Positions 1 to 14,105 of a stretch of 64,000 nt of DNA are shown piece by piece. Each line of letters begins with the position of its first letter. Position 1 is the first letter of the stretch. Both the position numbers and the translations under genes were made by a program. The stretch covers positions 8,122,714 through 8,186,713 of the forward strand of contig NC_092567.1 in assembly GCF_037975245.1 (NCBI RefSeq). Direction: 5' to 3'. The DNA is from Apostichopus japonicus. Lineage: Eukaryota > Echinodermata > Holothuroidea > Aspidochirotida > Stichopodidae. The notes under the pieces are model-generated. The model searched no databases, had not been told where the DNA came from, and saw only the letters and a program-made list of their open reading frames with translations.

Positions 1-2380
1 TCTCCAACTCCCTAACCCGCTCCATCAAACCCCTCCATCTCCCTCACACCCCTCCATCCCCCACCCTCTCCAACTCCCCAACCCGCTCCATCTCCCTCAC
101 ACCCCTCCACCCCCACCCTCTCCAACTCCCCAACCCCTCCCTCAAACCCCTCCATCCCAACCCTCTCCAACTCCCCAACCCGCTCCATCTCCCTTACACC
201 CCTCCATTCACCACCTTCTCCAACTCCCCAACCCTCTCAATCTCCCTAACACCCCTCCATCCCCCACCCTCTCCAACGCCCTAACCCGCTCCATCTCCAT
301 CAAACCCCTTCATCTCCCCTCCATCCCCCACCCTCTCCAACTCCCCAACATCTCCCTCAAACCCCTCCATCTCTCTCCATCCCCACCCTCTCCAACTCCC
401 CAACCCGCTACATCTCCCTCACACCCCTCCATCCCCCACCCTCTCCCCAACCCCTCCCTCAAACCCCTCCATCTCCCTACATCCCCACCCTCTCAAACCC
501 CTCCCTCAAACCCCTCCATCTCCCTCCATCCCCACCCTCTCCAACTCCCCAACCCGCTCCATCTCCCTCACACCCCTCCATCCCCCACCCTCTCAAACTC
601 CCCAACCCCTCCCTCAAACCCCTCCATCCCCACCCTCTCCAACTCCCCAACCCGCTCCATCTCCCTCACACCCCTCCATCCCCCACCCTCTCAAACTCCC
701 CAACCCCTCCCTCAAACCCCTCCATCCCCCACCTTCTCCAAATCCCCAACCCGCTCCATCTCCGTCACACCCCTCCATCCCCAACCCTCTCCAACCCTCT
801 CAATCTCCCTCACACCCCTCCATCCCCCACCCTCTCCAACGCCCTAACCCGCTCCATCTCCATCAAACCCATTCATCTCCCCTCCATCCCCACCCTCTCC
901 AACTTCCCAACCCGCTCCATCTCCCTCACACCCCTCCATTCCCCACCCTCTCCAACTCCCTCCATCAAACCCCTACATCTCCATCAAACCCCTCCATCTC
1001 CCTCAAACCCCTCCATCCCCACCCTCTCCAACTCCCCAACCCGCTCCATGTCCCTCACACCACTCCATCCCCCACCCTCTCCAACTCCCCAACCCCTCCC
1101 TCAAACCCCTCCATCTCCCTCCATCCCCACCCTCTCCAACTCCCCAACCCGCTCCATCCCCCTCACACCCCTCCATCCCCCACCCTCTCCAACTCCCCAA
1201 CCCCTCCATCCCCCACCCTCTCCAACTCCCCAACCCCTCCATCCCCACCCTCTCCAACTCCCCAACCCGCTCCATCTCCCTCACACCCCTCCATTCCCCA
1301 CCCTCTCCAACTCCCCAACCCCCTCCATCAAACCCCTCCATCTCCATCAAACCCCTCCATCTCCCTCAAACCCCTCCATCCCCACCCTCTCCAACTCCCC
1401 AACCCGCTCCATCTCCCTCACACCACTCCATCCCCCACCCTCTCCAACTCCCCAACCCCTCCCTCAAACCCCTCCATCTCCACCATCTCCAACCCGCTCC
1501 ATCTCCCTCACACCCCTCCATTCCCCACCCTCTCCAACTCCCCAACCCGCTCCATCTCCCTCACACCCCTCCATCCCCCAACCTCTCCAACTTCCCAACC
1601 CCTCCCTCAAACCCCTCCATCTCCCTCCATCCCCACCCTCTCCAACTCCCCAACCCGCTCCATTCTCCCTCACACCCCGCCATTCCCCACCCTCTCCAAC
1701 TCCCCAACCCGCTCCATCTCCCTCACACCACTCCATCCCCCACCCTCTCCAACTCCCCAACCCCTCCCTCAAACCCCTCCATCTCCCTCCATCCCCACCA
1801 TCTCCAACCCGCTCCATCTCCCTCACACCCCTCCATCCCACCTTCTCCAACTCCCCAACCCGCTCCATCTCCCTCACACCCCTCCATCCCCCAACCTCTC
1901 CAACTTCCCAACCCCTCCCTCAAACCCCTCCATCTCCCTCCATCCCCACCCTCTCCAACTCCCCAACCCACTCCATCTCCCTCACACCACTCCATCCCCC
2001 ACCCTCTCCAACTCCCCAACCCCTCCCTCAAACCCCTCCATCTCCCTCCATCCCCACCATCTCCAACCCGCTCCATCTCCCTCACACCCCTCCATCCCAC
2101 CTTCTCCAACTCCCCAACCCGCTCCATCTCCCTCACACCCCTCCATCCCCCAACCTCTCCAACTTCCCAACCCCTCCCTCAAACCCCTCCATCTCCCTCC
2201 ATCCCCACCCTCTCCAACTCCCCAACCCGCTCCATCTCCCTCACACCCCTCCATTCCCCACCCTCTCCAACTCCCCAACCCCTCCATCTCCATCAAACCC
2301 CTACATCTCCATCAAACCTCTCCATCTCCCTGAAACCCCTCCATCCCCACCCTCTCCATCTCCCCTCTCTTTCTCCACTC
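1..2380. repeat. GC-rich minisatellite array (about 52-bp and related units)
   Basis: The stretch is built from variants of blocks such as CTCTCCAACTCCCCAACC, CGCTCCATCTCCCTCACA and CCCTCCATCCCCCACC, which combine into units of roughly 52 bp. Shorter and longer combinations are interleaved, so the array has a higher-order structure. The plus strand is almost free of G. Several long frames on both strands (for example 1048-2415 plus, and four minus-strand frames) translate to low-complexity Pro/Ser/Thr/Leu or Gly/Trp/Glu peptides. They are by-products of the repeat and not genes. The array begins before the window and stops abruptly near 2380, where AT-rich DNA starts. Confidence 0.95.
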
Positions 2381-3642
2381 CTCTAACAATTTATAATATT
2401 ATACATAAAGTATAATTATACTGTACAAGTATAAATGAACAACGGAAAACTTTCTGGGAATAATAAACAAGAAAAGAGGAATTAAAGTTCAACAGTAAAC
2501 ACAATAATCAGCATCTCATGAATAATCATCAACCATATACATAAACATGAGAGGGTTTTATTACATCATTAGCCTTAACTAACCATCATTGGAATTCATT
2601 ACATTCTTATTAATTAGGTGTAACATTACCTTTCAAGCTAATGTTCGGTCCACATAGAGGCGAACATGAATTATGAATGGTTGGGCCTACATCATGGACA
2701 GAAGCGAAGTATACAGTCTCTGGCCTTATATACCATATAAAAGTATCTTAATATATTTATCACTCAGCAGCTTGAGGAAGTATTGTTTATAACACAACCG
2801 CCATTCTTTCTATTTATTACGACGACCAACATTGTATAACAGCAGTATTGACAGAATAATAAATATAACCATATATAGTAAACCAAGAAACATGAGGGTG
2901 GAATGTGACCAGAAAAGAACATAGAACAGAATAGACAGATACATAGAATATATAATAATATATGTAGGGTTAACAGAAATAAATGGCTAAGATTCAATGC
3001 ATAAGAATTCTCTTAAGTTTGTAAAGTGATGCCGGTCTGGTGTATGGCAAGCATCAGAGAGCTTCAGTTACAATAATATTTAAGGAATGTTTCACAAGAG
3101 TAATATTGTGGATTGGACAGCAACTGAACAGGTTCTGCTACTCCTCTCTCTCTCGACACTGAAAACATAACATAAATTAATGTTAAAACATGGCAAAACA
3201 ATATTGTTGACTGACCACAGCTTACTTTAAGTTGTGGACAGCAATTAGAATCCTTAGATAGACATATGGCAACATATATTTATTTATTAGAAATGGTAGC
3301 AAATTTAAAGCCATTGGTATCCGATGACTGTCAAATTGCTGGCTACACTACACAATGTTTCTCACATATGAACTCACTATATGTATAACACAGTTCTGTG
3401 TAACTGATTGATTTCAACAAGAGTATTTCATTTTAGAAATATGGAATTCAGCATTCATCAGTTTAGTCCTCAGTACCCAACAAACTGTGACTGTCTATGT
3501 ACCTGCATGGTAACTCAACATGCTGATAATAAGTTCGGGTTGATATGCTACAGCATGCCAGATAATCTTGGGAGTATCCCACAGGTGACAATGCACATAT
3601 AAATTCAACGACTTTATAGTTTCTTAATTTCAAACACATCCC
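2381..3642. other. AT-rich non-coding stretch, no supported gene
   Basis: I see no supported gene or RNA. The frame at 3408-3602 is preceded by a good acceptor-like sequence at 3425-3436 (TTTCATTTTAG) and followed by a weak donor after 3584, giving a Cys-rich stretch. No neighbouring exon supports it, so it is not called. Confidence 0.5.
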
Positions 3643-3643
3643 T

Positions 3644-4003
3644 GGGAGGGCGTTGTGGTCAAGTGGTTAAGGCAGTGGATTGATCTAAGGATTACAGGTT
3701 CGAGCCCTGGCCAGATCATTGCGTTGTGTCCTTGGGCAAGGTGCTTTATCTCCATTGCCTCTCTTCACCCGGGTGTATAAATGGGGACTTGTAAATATAG
3801 TTGTGTGCGCCAGTTTGTGGCTGCACCCTATGGGAAGTCCCCCCGAGGACATGAGATTGTGGTGCCTAAGGAGAGATTGATTGAATTGTCCACACTTTGG
3901 TGTGTAGGTGTGACAACTTACCAATGACCAGGGTCAAGTTGTAAAAGTCGTTTGAAAGGGCCTCGGCCCTGTACAAGACTGTAAAACTAATAATAATCAT
4001 AAT
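3644..4003 (+). mobile_element. tRNA-derived SINE, copy 1
   Basis: A tRNA-like head carries an A-box-like TGGTCAAGTGGTTAAGGC at about 3657 and a B-box GGTTCGAGCCC near 3698. It is followed by a tRNA-unrelated body (TTGGGCAAGGTGCTTTATCT, ...CACCCGGGTGTATAAATGG) and a short AT-rich tail (AATAATAATCATAATCA). A second, inverted copy lies at about 32310-32694. The intact B-box makes this the better preserved copy for RNA polymerase III recognition. The minus-strand frame at 3685-3924 is an accidental reading of the SINE. Confidence 0.85.
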
Positions 4004-7000
4004 CAGACCAAGATACATACTACAAAAAAACTTACCTTGCCTGGCATTTGGGCAATCTTTATTTTCTACAGAAGTTGGAGTTTTCTGATGAACTGTTAAT
4101 TTAGGTATCTATCAGTAGCTGTCTCCACTTTACAGAAATCTTCCATGCACCACTGCATACTACACAATAGTAGTTGTGTTTAGTCAAGTTTGTTAGCTCT
4201 ACACAATTAAACAAGTGGAATCTTAAAAATGTCATTTGATGTTATTTATAGAGCTAATTAGGCAATCTGTCTTCATCTATGTCCTGTAGATTTGATCAAT
4301 GGTATCCAACACAGCCCATTACCATTTCACAAACTGACTGTTAAGAAATTATTATGTAAAGTCTCACCAGACTCACAGCCACAAAGGAAGTTATGTCATC
4401 AGTGATGTGTCCCAGCTTGACTTTTTCTTTCACTTTCTTGGAGGAAATGTACAGAAGAAACTGTATCACCTGGAAGTTAAAGAGAAAATACACAATAATT
4501 CAACTTTCCATTCACTAGATTTATCAAGGAGAAAATTCAAGGTCTGTGATAATTTTTGTAACATACATCAACATCTTCCCTTGTGTCTTATAGAGCTGTA
4601 ACCTCAGGGCAACAAATATATTGTTTTTAGGAATATGTTTACATCTGATGTAAGCAATTACAACACTTGTAGTGGTGACTGATCAACTCCATGTTACCTC
4701 CCAAGAATTGTGTAGCCAACCCCCCCCCCCCGCCCCGATAAATAACATCTTTTGACAATTGCTGGAAATTTTCTACCAGCTTTGTGAGCTATCTTTTATA
4801 GTATTGCAACAGAAAATAAATGTAGAAAACACATCTGCTGGAGTTTGCTGGAATTATCTCTTAAATGGCCAGTATTATAACTAAAGTGCAAATAATGTAC
4901 ATCTTAAACAGAACACATTAAGAGAATCCTTCAACACTGTTGACCAATGGCTAAGAATTGAATTCTGAATTACTTTGGTTTTTACTCTGAGGACATGCAT
5001 AGGATCCAGAAGGTTCATGCATGTTTTGTATTACTGACTGACAACAACATATCCACACATTACAGTAAACCCACTAAAGACTTCCATTTGTAATCCCTTA
5101 GTATATAGCTCTTGGACAAATGACATAAAACCTAAATTATCTTCAGATTTAAATTTCACACCAATTTTATTGGGTTTTAGATCTACAGAGAGGGGGAAGG
5201 GTAGGAAAGGTTAGGATGGAAACAGAGATTTTTATGGTTCCTGTTAGTCAATCTACATGGTTCTAACTTAGTGTGGGTATGGTTCTAACTTAGTGTGTGT
5301 ATGGGTCTCACTTTGTGTGCAGTGACTCTATTTAATTGTTAGGGCACATGCACTTATGAATTAAATTGATTGTTTATGAGCCTGCCATACATTTTACTGC
5401 CTATTATTTGCGGAAATTACAGTAGGCTGACGATACAGAGGAGTCTGGCTGCGCTGTTAAGACTGATTACTACCCTTACCTGCCACACAACACTATGACA
5501 CACTGATAAATTAGAAGGGATCAAGTCATCTGAATATTTTGTTCCTTCATTTATGATGGCTACACAAAACAAAGAAATGGACCCAGTATACTAAACACAT
5601 ACACCTCTTTGTGTACTTTTACACAATGGTAAGCAATACAATGTATGACATGTATTGCCTAATATATGGTGTATGTATGTTAGACTGAAGCCATTATTTT
5701 CTTCCCTAGGCCCTTAGGGAGTTTGTTGATCAAGCAAGATTCAAAACATTTACTGTTCCAACAGGATTAGGCAGTAACAAAGTCACTTCCTACTTCAGAA
5801 TCAAATCTAATTATAACTACAACCCAGCTTACCAGTCCTGCTATACTCTAAGTATACACTAATCATTACCATCAGCATATTGTAAACCATTCTGTGCAAG
5901 ATCCACATCATGTGACCCCCAAAGATTGTCTCAAGAAAGATTAATCCACATTTACCTAATCAGGAGATATAGACAAAGACAATAAGAAACATATCAGAAC
6001 TAGATGTTTAATGCAAACGATAAAATCCCTTGTTTCTGAGTTTGCCTTTTTAATATTTACTCAACAGTTATTCCATTGCTCACAGATACACAAGCTTATG
6101 CTAAAATGACTCAATAATTGCAGGTTCATTCATTTTATTGCAAGGCGCTTTTATTTTAAAGTTGAATAATTTTTGGAAATTTATCCATAAAGAAAACAAA
6201 AGGCAAAATTTGGTAACATGTTTGCAATCCTATGGATAAGACTATTAATTGGTCAGCACACTTTCTAATTAGATACTTTTAACGTTTTTTGGTGCAGCAG
6301 GCCAATGAAGTTGTTCATCTTTGTATGAACACCAAATTTCTAATTCTATTACTTTGAAGTCAAGCAAAGTTAGGCCTAATTACTGGTCTAGATTGCTTTT
6401 TTCAAACTATCTGTATACCAGTGTGAAGCAGAGGCTGCTCTATTACATAAATGTTAGTGTTTTTGCTTTCACAACTTTCCCAGTAACTTCATTTCCAATT
6501 TTGCCAATATACAGCAACATGATGCACCCCTCCCCCTCCCTACCCAAACACACTGTTATAACAGAATTACTGAATTACACAATAACTTTAAGAACAGAAA
6601 AATCATACAAATGCATTAAAGATTACAGATGACATAACATGCTAAGTGATTGTCATATTGTGTTGTATGATCTTCTGTGATAGAATCATAAACTGTTGCT
6701 TGTCATAGTGCAATAGTCAATACCTAGCATTATTCATGGCATATTTAATATGATGGGATAGGTGGAACTTGTCATAAATTACATAATATCCACTCAACCT
6801 GGAGGCTGTGATAATTGAAAGCCTTCATTAGCATTATATGCTCACACAGTGACAGGAATGAAAGTGCTGCATCATGAAAAAATGGATGCTAATGACCATT
6901 AAAAATTGGTCAGATTTGAGAGATTAGAGATGTACTTGGCATCAGAATTTCATCCTCTTGAAACCTACAATTATGATACAATTTGTAGAGATGATGCTAC

Positions 7001-10000
7001 AATTAGAGAAATACTGAACAAAAGAGGTCTCACAGAATCCCTGAGTCTAAGACACAAACTTTAGCAGTATTCTAACTAGATTGTTTATATGTCTTGTTTT
7101 AACAGTGATTTGAATTGAAGGGAGTTGGGGGGGGGGTGCTGGATGATAGACTTTCCGGTGGGGAAATTTCCCTTGAGGGATCATCTGATACGTCATGGAG
7201 TAAAAATATTAAAATACCACTTTCATTTTCATGGAGGAGGGGAGGAGGGGGCAGGGGTGGGTGGGTAAGAATCAGTTGGTGGACCATACAATCATTACCC
7301 TGCTCATGTTAACTGTACACATTTCTTCCAAGAGCTGTAATCCGGATATGGTAAAGCCCTAAAAAGGCTGGTCTCAGGACTGAATAATTCCAGTTTACCT
7401 GATGATGAGAAAAAAAAACTGCATTTGGTGATCAATTATAATGTTATTATTCAGGTAAATTTTCATCATCGGGTCTGCAAGTAGCAGCATTCTACCATGT
7501 AGCATTGTCAAACACAGAACACAGCTGATATAAACATATGGTATGCAGCAAAATGCTACTGCAGTTTCAAAATAAATCACTCAGTTATAATTATAATAAC
7601 AATGTAAAGAAACTAATGCAACCAGAATACAAATATATACTGTAGACTGTACAAGATGAGTTCAAGGTCTCATAATGCTTCCCAAAGTGTGTATACAGCT
7701 CACCTACAGTAATACCAAGCTAATTGAAATATAAAGAAACATTAACTTAAAATTGAGACAAGCATGGAATCTTCAATACAAACTTTAGGCAATAACACTG
7801 GACTGTCTATACAGTAGGTTGATGAATTTGTAGGATTTCTGAAATGATGACATTGTACTCTAATTGATTGAGTTAAAGTACATATTTTTCTATCTGCAGA
7901 CTTTGACATATACTGTTATTTCATAACATGTTGTTCGGTGCAGTCCTGTTGTGAGAGGGTGAGGGTTGGGTGGAGGCTACAGTTGTACGTCAGCTAAGTG
8001 CCCAGTGAAATATGTGATAAAGATTGATATACTTTAAACTTTGGATAAACAAAGACTTAAAAAAGTGGATCTGGTGACACAACTGTGCATTTAACTGTGC
8101 CTGGCTCTCAATGTCACTGGTTTTGTGTACACCTTACTTGAATAATGCTTCTTTAGCCTTACAAGATGTGATTGTGAATCTAAGAACTGGTGTGTGACAG
8201 TTTATCAGGAGTTTGGAGAAAAATATCAAAGAAGTAAATTAGATACAAACCCAACCATAATCTTTAGCTGATATGAAAGACACCTTTGAGATGAATACCA
8301 AAGGTGGAGGTGATTTGCATTTTACTGTCCAATTACATTTCAAATCATATTTCCAATATATATGTAAGCAAATGCTTAAAACAGTCATCTCTACTGTACT
8401 ACAGTAAATAAACATCATAACAAACAAAGTACATTAAAGTTCAAGATTATATCCATAGTTGTGTGACCTTTGTGTGACCTACCTAAATTAATCAAGGTTT
8501 CTTGTTTTTGTTTGATGGAGTGTTCATTACAAATACCTCTAACTCAAAGCTCAGCGATACAGACTGAGTTGACTTCTTTAATGTTTCTACAGCATTATGA
8601 AATATCTAAAATGGTATTTCAAGTTTTTGGTTTTAATCTGAAGAAAATAAATATCTAAACAGAAGACTTATTTGTGGGTAACCCAAACTACTGTACTTTC
8701 ATACAAACCAACAAGTTGTCTTCCAGTCTTACCACTCTGGGATTGTCAGGAGTTCTAGAGGCCTTTATTCATTTGAGTCTGGGAGGCAATTTTATTTCAG
8801 TTTGACATATGGTAAAATGTACCAGAGGGTGTTTAGGCAGTTAATTGTGTAATGGCAAGCTCATTACAACCATACCAAGTACTGGATTAATCCAGCAAGA
8901 ATCCAATCATGTTATTGTCCTTACTAGGGATTAATTCTGTCAGTTGTATTTTGAGTGGATGAGTTAAAACTTTATATAAAATTCTTTTAGTGAGAGTGAA
9001 TGGAGATTAAAGAGTATTCCTTGATCTGCGAGGCTATTCAAAAAGTCTACCTCACATATTTGAAACATTATCATTACTGTTCTACACTTACCATTAATGT
9101 GATTACCATCACAAGGAGGAAATATCAGCTGATGAACCATTCATCGTCTTTGTCAGCACAGTATGAACACTTCCATCAAAAACTGGTAACTACAGATGGA
9201 ATAGGTGATCCTCTAATAGCTGGCTTCATAATTAACCTAATGAAGAGAAAAGAAAGTGATGTGAATGAGATTTAAGTCCTAATTATAGGAGAAATTGAGA
9301 ATGTCAGTAAGAAAAAGATGTGTGTATGTCTCTGGCCTGTATACATGGACATTCAGCGAAAAAATCCAGAGGTAGGAAAGTACACTTCAGTTGCCAGTAA
9401 CCAGGTATTAAGTGTAAAAACAATGAACCAGTTAACCATCAAACTTGAACCGGATTGTCCGTTGTTAGTGGAAGTGGCATATAAAGGTGTGGTGCAGTGA
9501 TATAAATGAGCTCCCAAAGGAGAGTCCAACCTCACACGAACCCAACCATGCATGGTTTTGGCTTGACTGAGAAATATGTGAGATTTCGCACCTCTCTTTC
9601 CTATTGAGGACAAAATCTCTTTTGAATTTCCACTCATAAGGAGATAATAATATCTAAGTTAGTGTGTAGATGTGGTGGATGGGTGTTTTATATTATTTTT
9701 CTTCATTTAATGGCACCAGGCCCCTGGAGACTGCATTGCCTACACTGACTTAGTTACACCACTCTCTGGGGGTCTCTTTCTATAATTTTTGATCACCAAA
9801 GGTTTATAAAGTACCCTGTTCAGCTGGTCAATAGCCATACAATATGGCCAGTTCTACAAATTTGGCAGATGAAGACACTTGTAACCTTAAAATATTGAGT
9901 TAAGAAAGTTTTGAGATGATGAAGTTAAAATTTTGACTAATGAGGTAATACAAAAATGTCAGAATTTTTACTTTTAAGTTATATCTTGAGATATAAAAGT

Positions 10001-13000
10001 CAAACTGTTAATATTTGGGACACTTATTTAGTTTTCCTATGTCCCTATTAAGCCACTGTACCAAGTTGGTGAAGTTAGATCAGTTTGAGACCAATTAGAT
10101 TTTTTTAAAACCAACTGCAGTGTCTGGCAAAGCAATGTTTAAAAATTAAACAAGCACAAGTGACAATTATGTATTCACAGCTACATATACTCAGATTAGT
10201 AGGAAGTATTTCCAATTGTGTTTTCTGTTTATAGTGGCTGGACTAACAAGGGTACTGCAAAGCTCTCCAAATCTTCAGTATTTTCACATAGTTTCTGGAA
10301 TCTGCTAGCAATTTTGAGCACTTGAGGGCATGTCAGTAATAGAAGTACTTAATCTGATTTTACTCTGTGGAATATATATATCTGAGCCCTAGCTGGGTGC
10401 ATCAGAAGAACTCTGTTACATCTCTGAGACTTCTTGTCCTCTTGTATTGAGTTCAAAGTGCATTCAAATACATGTTAGAGAAAAAAAAATGTAATTTCTA
10501 TGAAGTAAATCTAAGCCCTGGTGGGAGTCCCTGTGGACTTTAGCTGCGACATTTTCACTTTTCAGATATTTAATTTTCTCTGATAGTGATTTTGCAGCCC
10601 TAGTGGAGCCCATGGGGGGGGGGGGCAAGTGCTCACCACCCTAGTGGATGCTTGTATATGATTGAATGCCCTCTAAATGTGTTTATTTTAAACAGTATTT
10701 AGCTCTCAAATATGCAAGGAAGACATGTTATCATGACATGATATTGATCAAGGGTTGCAGGGGAATTTAAATTCCTTAACTATGATTGCTAGCCAACAGT
10801 TTGGTGAATCAAGTCACAACAAACCAGATTTACTTCATTCTTACCATTCCTATGGAACTCTGTGCATCAAGAAGTGTAGGATACTGAAGAAGCTTGATAG
10901 GTTCATAGGTCCTAATCTCCTCTATCCGGTACAGTCTCTGTCTTCATATTCACCAGAGGGTTTCTTCCTACGGTTGGATTATTACATCACGGAGCTGTTC
11001 GAGTCACAGTGACTTCTAAATCAAAAGTGAAATACTAACATGAAATCATTTTAGTTATTCAAAAATTTCAGAAGACATCAGACACAAAAGGATACTAACA
11101 ACAACAAAAAAACCCTGGTAGCAGTTCCACTTTGATCCAATCATTGATCTTTTTAATTTATTGATTATTCAGTATTAAAGTGTTTGGTTTCTAAAGCTTT
11201 TTGAACGTTCTTAGGAATTTTTGCATTCAGATAGCAATGTGACACTACAGCAGTCTTTGTGGGCAATCAACTTTACATGATAGCTGTAAAAGACCCATAC
11301 ACTTTTAGTAAGTAAATTATGTAAAAGTGAAATTTGATTTGTGATATTGAAGCTGAAGATACGTCAATAGGAAATGAGCATTACCAGCACAAAGCCTGGA
11401 TATCCTGGATATGTTCCAATAATGGGTTGTCTTGGGCCAGTAAGGGTGGGTAAAGCACTGCAGTATTATGGGTGACAAACTACAATAATGCTTGCATATG
11501 ATATGGAATATTAAATCTCAATCTCTGGAAAACCTTGCATTTCATTTGACCTTTACTCACTGACAGGTTAGCACTTAAACCCACAACATCCCAGGAGAGG
11601 AAACAATTTCAGAGTACTTTAAGTTTGTGACTAAAACCTTTCAGACAGTTGGATGATCTCGCAAGTGTCGAACACTTCTTTAATAAACTAATATGATCGA
11701 AGTATTCTGAGGGAGGAAACCCTCCCCTTCAACTTTTCACCATCTAACACTAGCAGGCTAGCATCACCATATTTCAGCTATTCCTACATTGTGCTGGGCA
11801 TAGGTCACGCTTTATGCTGGCATTGCGGACTATTGAATACATTAACTAAAACCATTGGACTAGGCCTAAGTTAGGCTGCACTTTTCTTATATGACTAGAG
11901 ACGACCTAAGCCATAACTTCAACGTTATGATGTCCCTGTCCTTGTAGGTACATAGCCTAACAATATGAAAGGAACACAAGACATACGTGGGATTTCTTCT
12001 TTGACAATTGCAATATACTCCGTCTGTTTCTTTCAGTATCACCATCTGAAATATATTGCAATATCTTCATATTAGTAAGCCAGTACTGTAGCTTCGGGGA
12101 ATCACGTTAAACAAACAGAGAAGTACAACCATACAACCGTTCTTCAAACGCTGCTTTACACTGTGTCGTTGGTTTGTTTAGATGCTGAAGATGAGACTTG
12201 TTCAAGTCGTTTCCATTGGCTACGAGGGAAATTCCCCTCTTTTTCAGATAAATAATCAATTTTCTAGCTGAAATTATAGCTAGAGTATTTACAAGATAAT
12301 AGCAAATTCATTAGATCTAAAAGTGAGAACTTCGACTACATGCTGCAAAACGGTAAATCATCATTTGCACCTCGATAATTTTCTGGTAATGTTGCTTTCA
12401 TAGAATACTGTACAGCCGCTTGAAGTGTATACGTGTTATGGGTCGTAGCGTATAGGTCTTATGGAAAAGATAAAAAAAAAACTTAGTTATTACACTGCAA
12501 CTCACCAAATTACAATTTGGACGGCCTCTTGACTATTCACAACAGATCTTCCGAAGTCCAAACATAAAAAGGGGTCCGGCACAAAATATATAATGAAAAC
12601 GCAATATGCAAATCATGAAAACAAATATGATGGTAAAGCACAGCTACAGGTGTACACCCTTCCCTGTCCCCCCCCCCCGACTTAACAAAAACATATTCAT
12701 AGGCAAAACTGCATGGTGTCTGGAGCCAAGCTGGTTGTCTAATTATGCCTCGGAGTGCACCAATTAACATAAATTTTCAAAACAATTTCAGGGGACGGGG
12801 CTACTGAGATTTGCCTTCAACAAGCCAACAACTCTGGCATTTCCATAGCAGTGTCAGTTGGGAGATCCCCCCCCCCCTTGAAATCCTATACTAAATATGG
12901 GGGTCGAGAAGGGGTCCCGTTCCCCTAGTCCTGCGAACCGATTTCAAGTAGTAGATAACATATATATATACATCTGCTAATAAAATGTGATGCATGGCTA

Positions 13001-13680
13001 CATGTAGGTAACATGCTATAATGTGTACCTCTTTGTAAGGCATCATTGTATATAGGAATAATAAATGGTTGGGCAACATGCCCATCCAATAGTAATTTAC
13101 GGAATAACTGGACGGGCAAGACTATATTTTCTGATTTTGTATGTAATTATACAATAGTGATTTTAACATCGCGGTCAGTTCAGTTTTTAAACTTCACACT
13201 AGTATGTTTTAGCACAACCTTAAATTTAGACAGATATTATAGTCTAACTACGCCCCAGAATTGTTTCAATCGGAGGACCAACAATCCCATACATGGAATT
13301 GCATTCAACGACTCCACAGCAACACCATCAAAACTTTCGCCACCTATAGTCTGACCATAAATGTTCATTCCCCTTCCTAAATTGATCGGGTGAATTTTTG
13401 AATGTGAACCCACGTTACAGGGTACTAGACCGTACAGGAGAGTCGATCCGTTTTCAGGATTGGAGAGGCAAAGTTATCGCTTATGCACTTAATCAGAAAT
13501 ATACACAAATTAGCCACAAGATGTACCTCCTCCTTAATGTTCACATGCTTCCCCATATCTATGTAGACATGTGACAAATCACTTGATTGGCGTAGGAAGG
13601 GATCAAGAAATGAATGGGTTGGGGAAGTGGTCAGGAGGCATCCCAATTAAGCAAACAATACATATTTTGTCATTATTGTG
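4004..13680. other. Long AT-rich stretch without a supported gene
   Basis: Only short, isolated frames occur (for example 6321-6632, 9000-9275, 9353-9637 and 10755-11012). None shows a recognisable domain, and none has paired splice sites with a phase-compatible neighbour. Long C or G runs occur near 4720, 7127, 10613, 12669 and 12867. A short tandem of TGGTTCTAACTTAGTGTG lies near 5258-5325. This could be intron or intergenic DNA upstream of the LRR gene. Confidence 0.5.
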
Positions 13681-13689
13681 AGCCACATG

Positions 13690-14105
13690 GAACACTGAAA
13701 AATTTCAAAATTTGCATATCAAAATTTTAATTATTTTATTGCAAAGTTTTGAATATTTCTGGGAATTTCAACCCTTTTTCAAAATTGAAACCCTTTTCTT
13801 GAAAATCAAGTTTGTCTTAAAATTGCAATCTGTAATATAACCGAAATTCTCAACATTAAACTACTTTTTCTAAAATTTAGAACCTCTTCGATTGATTTCG
13901 ACCTCTTTAATTCCCTCCATGTAAAATGTCGATTTCTTTTTGTTTTAAACTTAAACTTTTAAAATGTCGACTTCTCAACTAAAAATATTAGCCTTTTATC
14001 TCAAACTTGTACGTTTCTCTCGAAATTGCCATTGCATTTCTCGAAATCAAGATTTCTCTCTTATACAAATTTCAACTATTTTATCTCAAAAATTAAACTT
14101 TTCTT
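13690..14105. repeat. Degenerate AT-rich tandem region
   Basis: Short variants of TCAAAATTG, AAACCCTTTTC and CTCGAAATTG recur at irregular spacing of about 25-40 bp, typical of a decayed tandem repeat. No coding frame runs through it. It is followed by a G11 tract near 14140. Confidence 0.45.

Noticed and set aside
1048-2415. 455-codon plus-strand frame, Pro/Ser/Thr/Leu-rich
   Set aside because: It follows the minisatellite exactly and minus-strand frames of similar quality overlap it; it ends just past the array in AT-rich DNA. There is no domain or splice support.
3408-3602. Cys-rich frame with an acceptor-like upstream sequence
   Set aside because: The donor is weak and no partner exon was found.
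4034-4063. 30-nt minus-strand micro-exon with acceptor TGTAG and donor AAG|GTAAGT
   Set aside because: Too short and isolated to support without transcripts.
9353-9637. 94-codon minus-strand frame overlapping a plus-strand frame
   Set aside because: Two overlapping frames of similar length, neither with motifs or splice support.
10755-11012. 85-codon frame
   Set aside because: No recognised motif and no clear splice borders or promoter; length within chance expectation.
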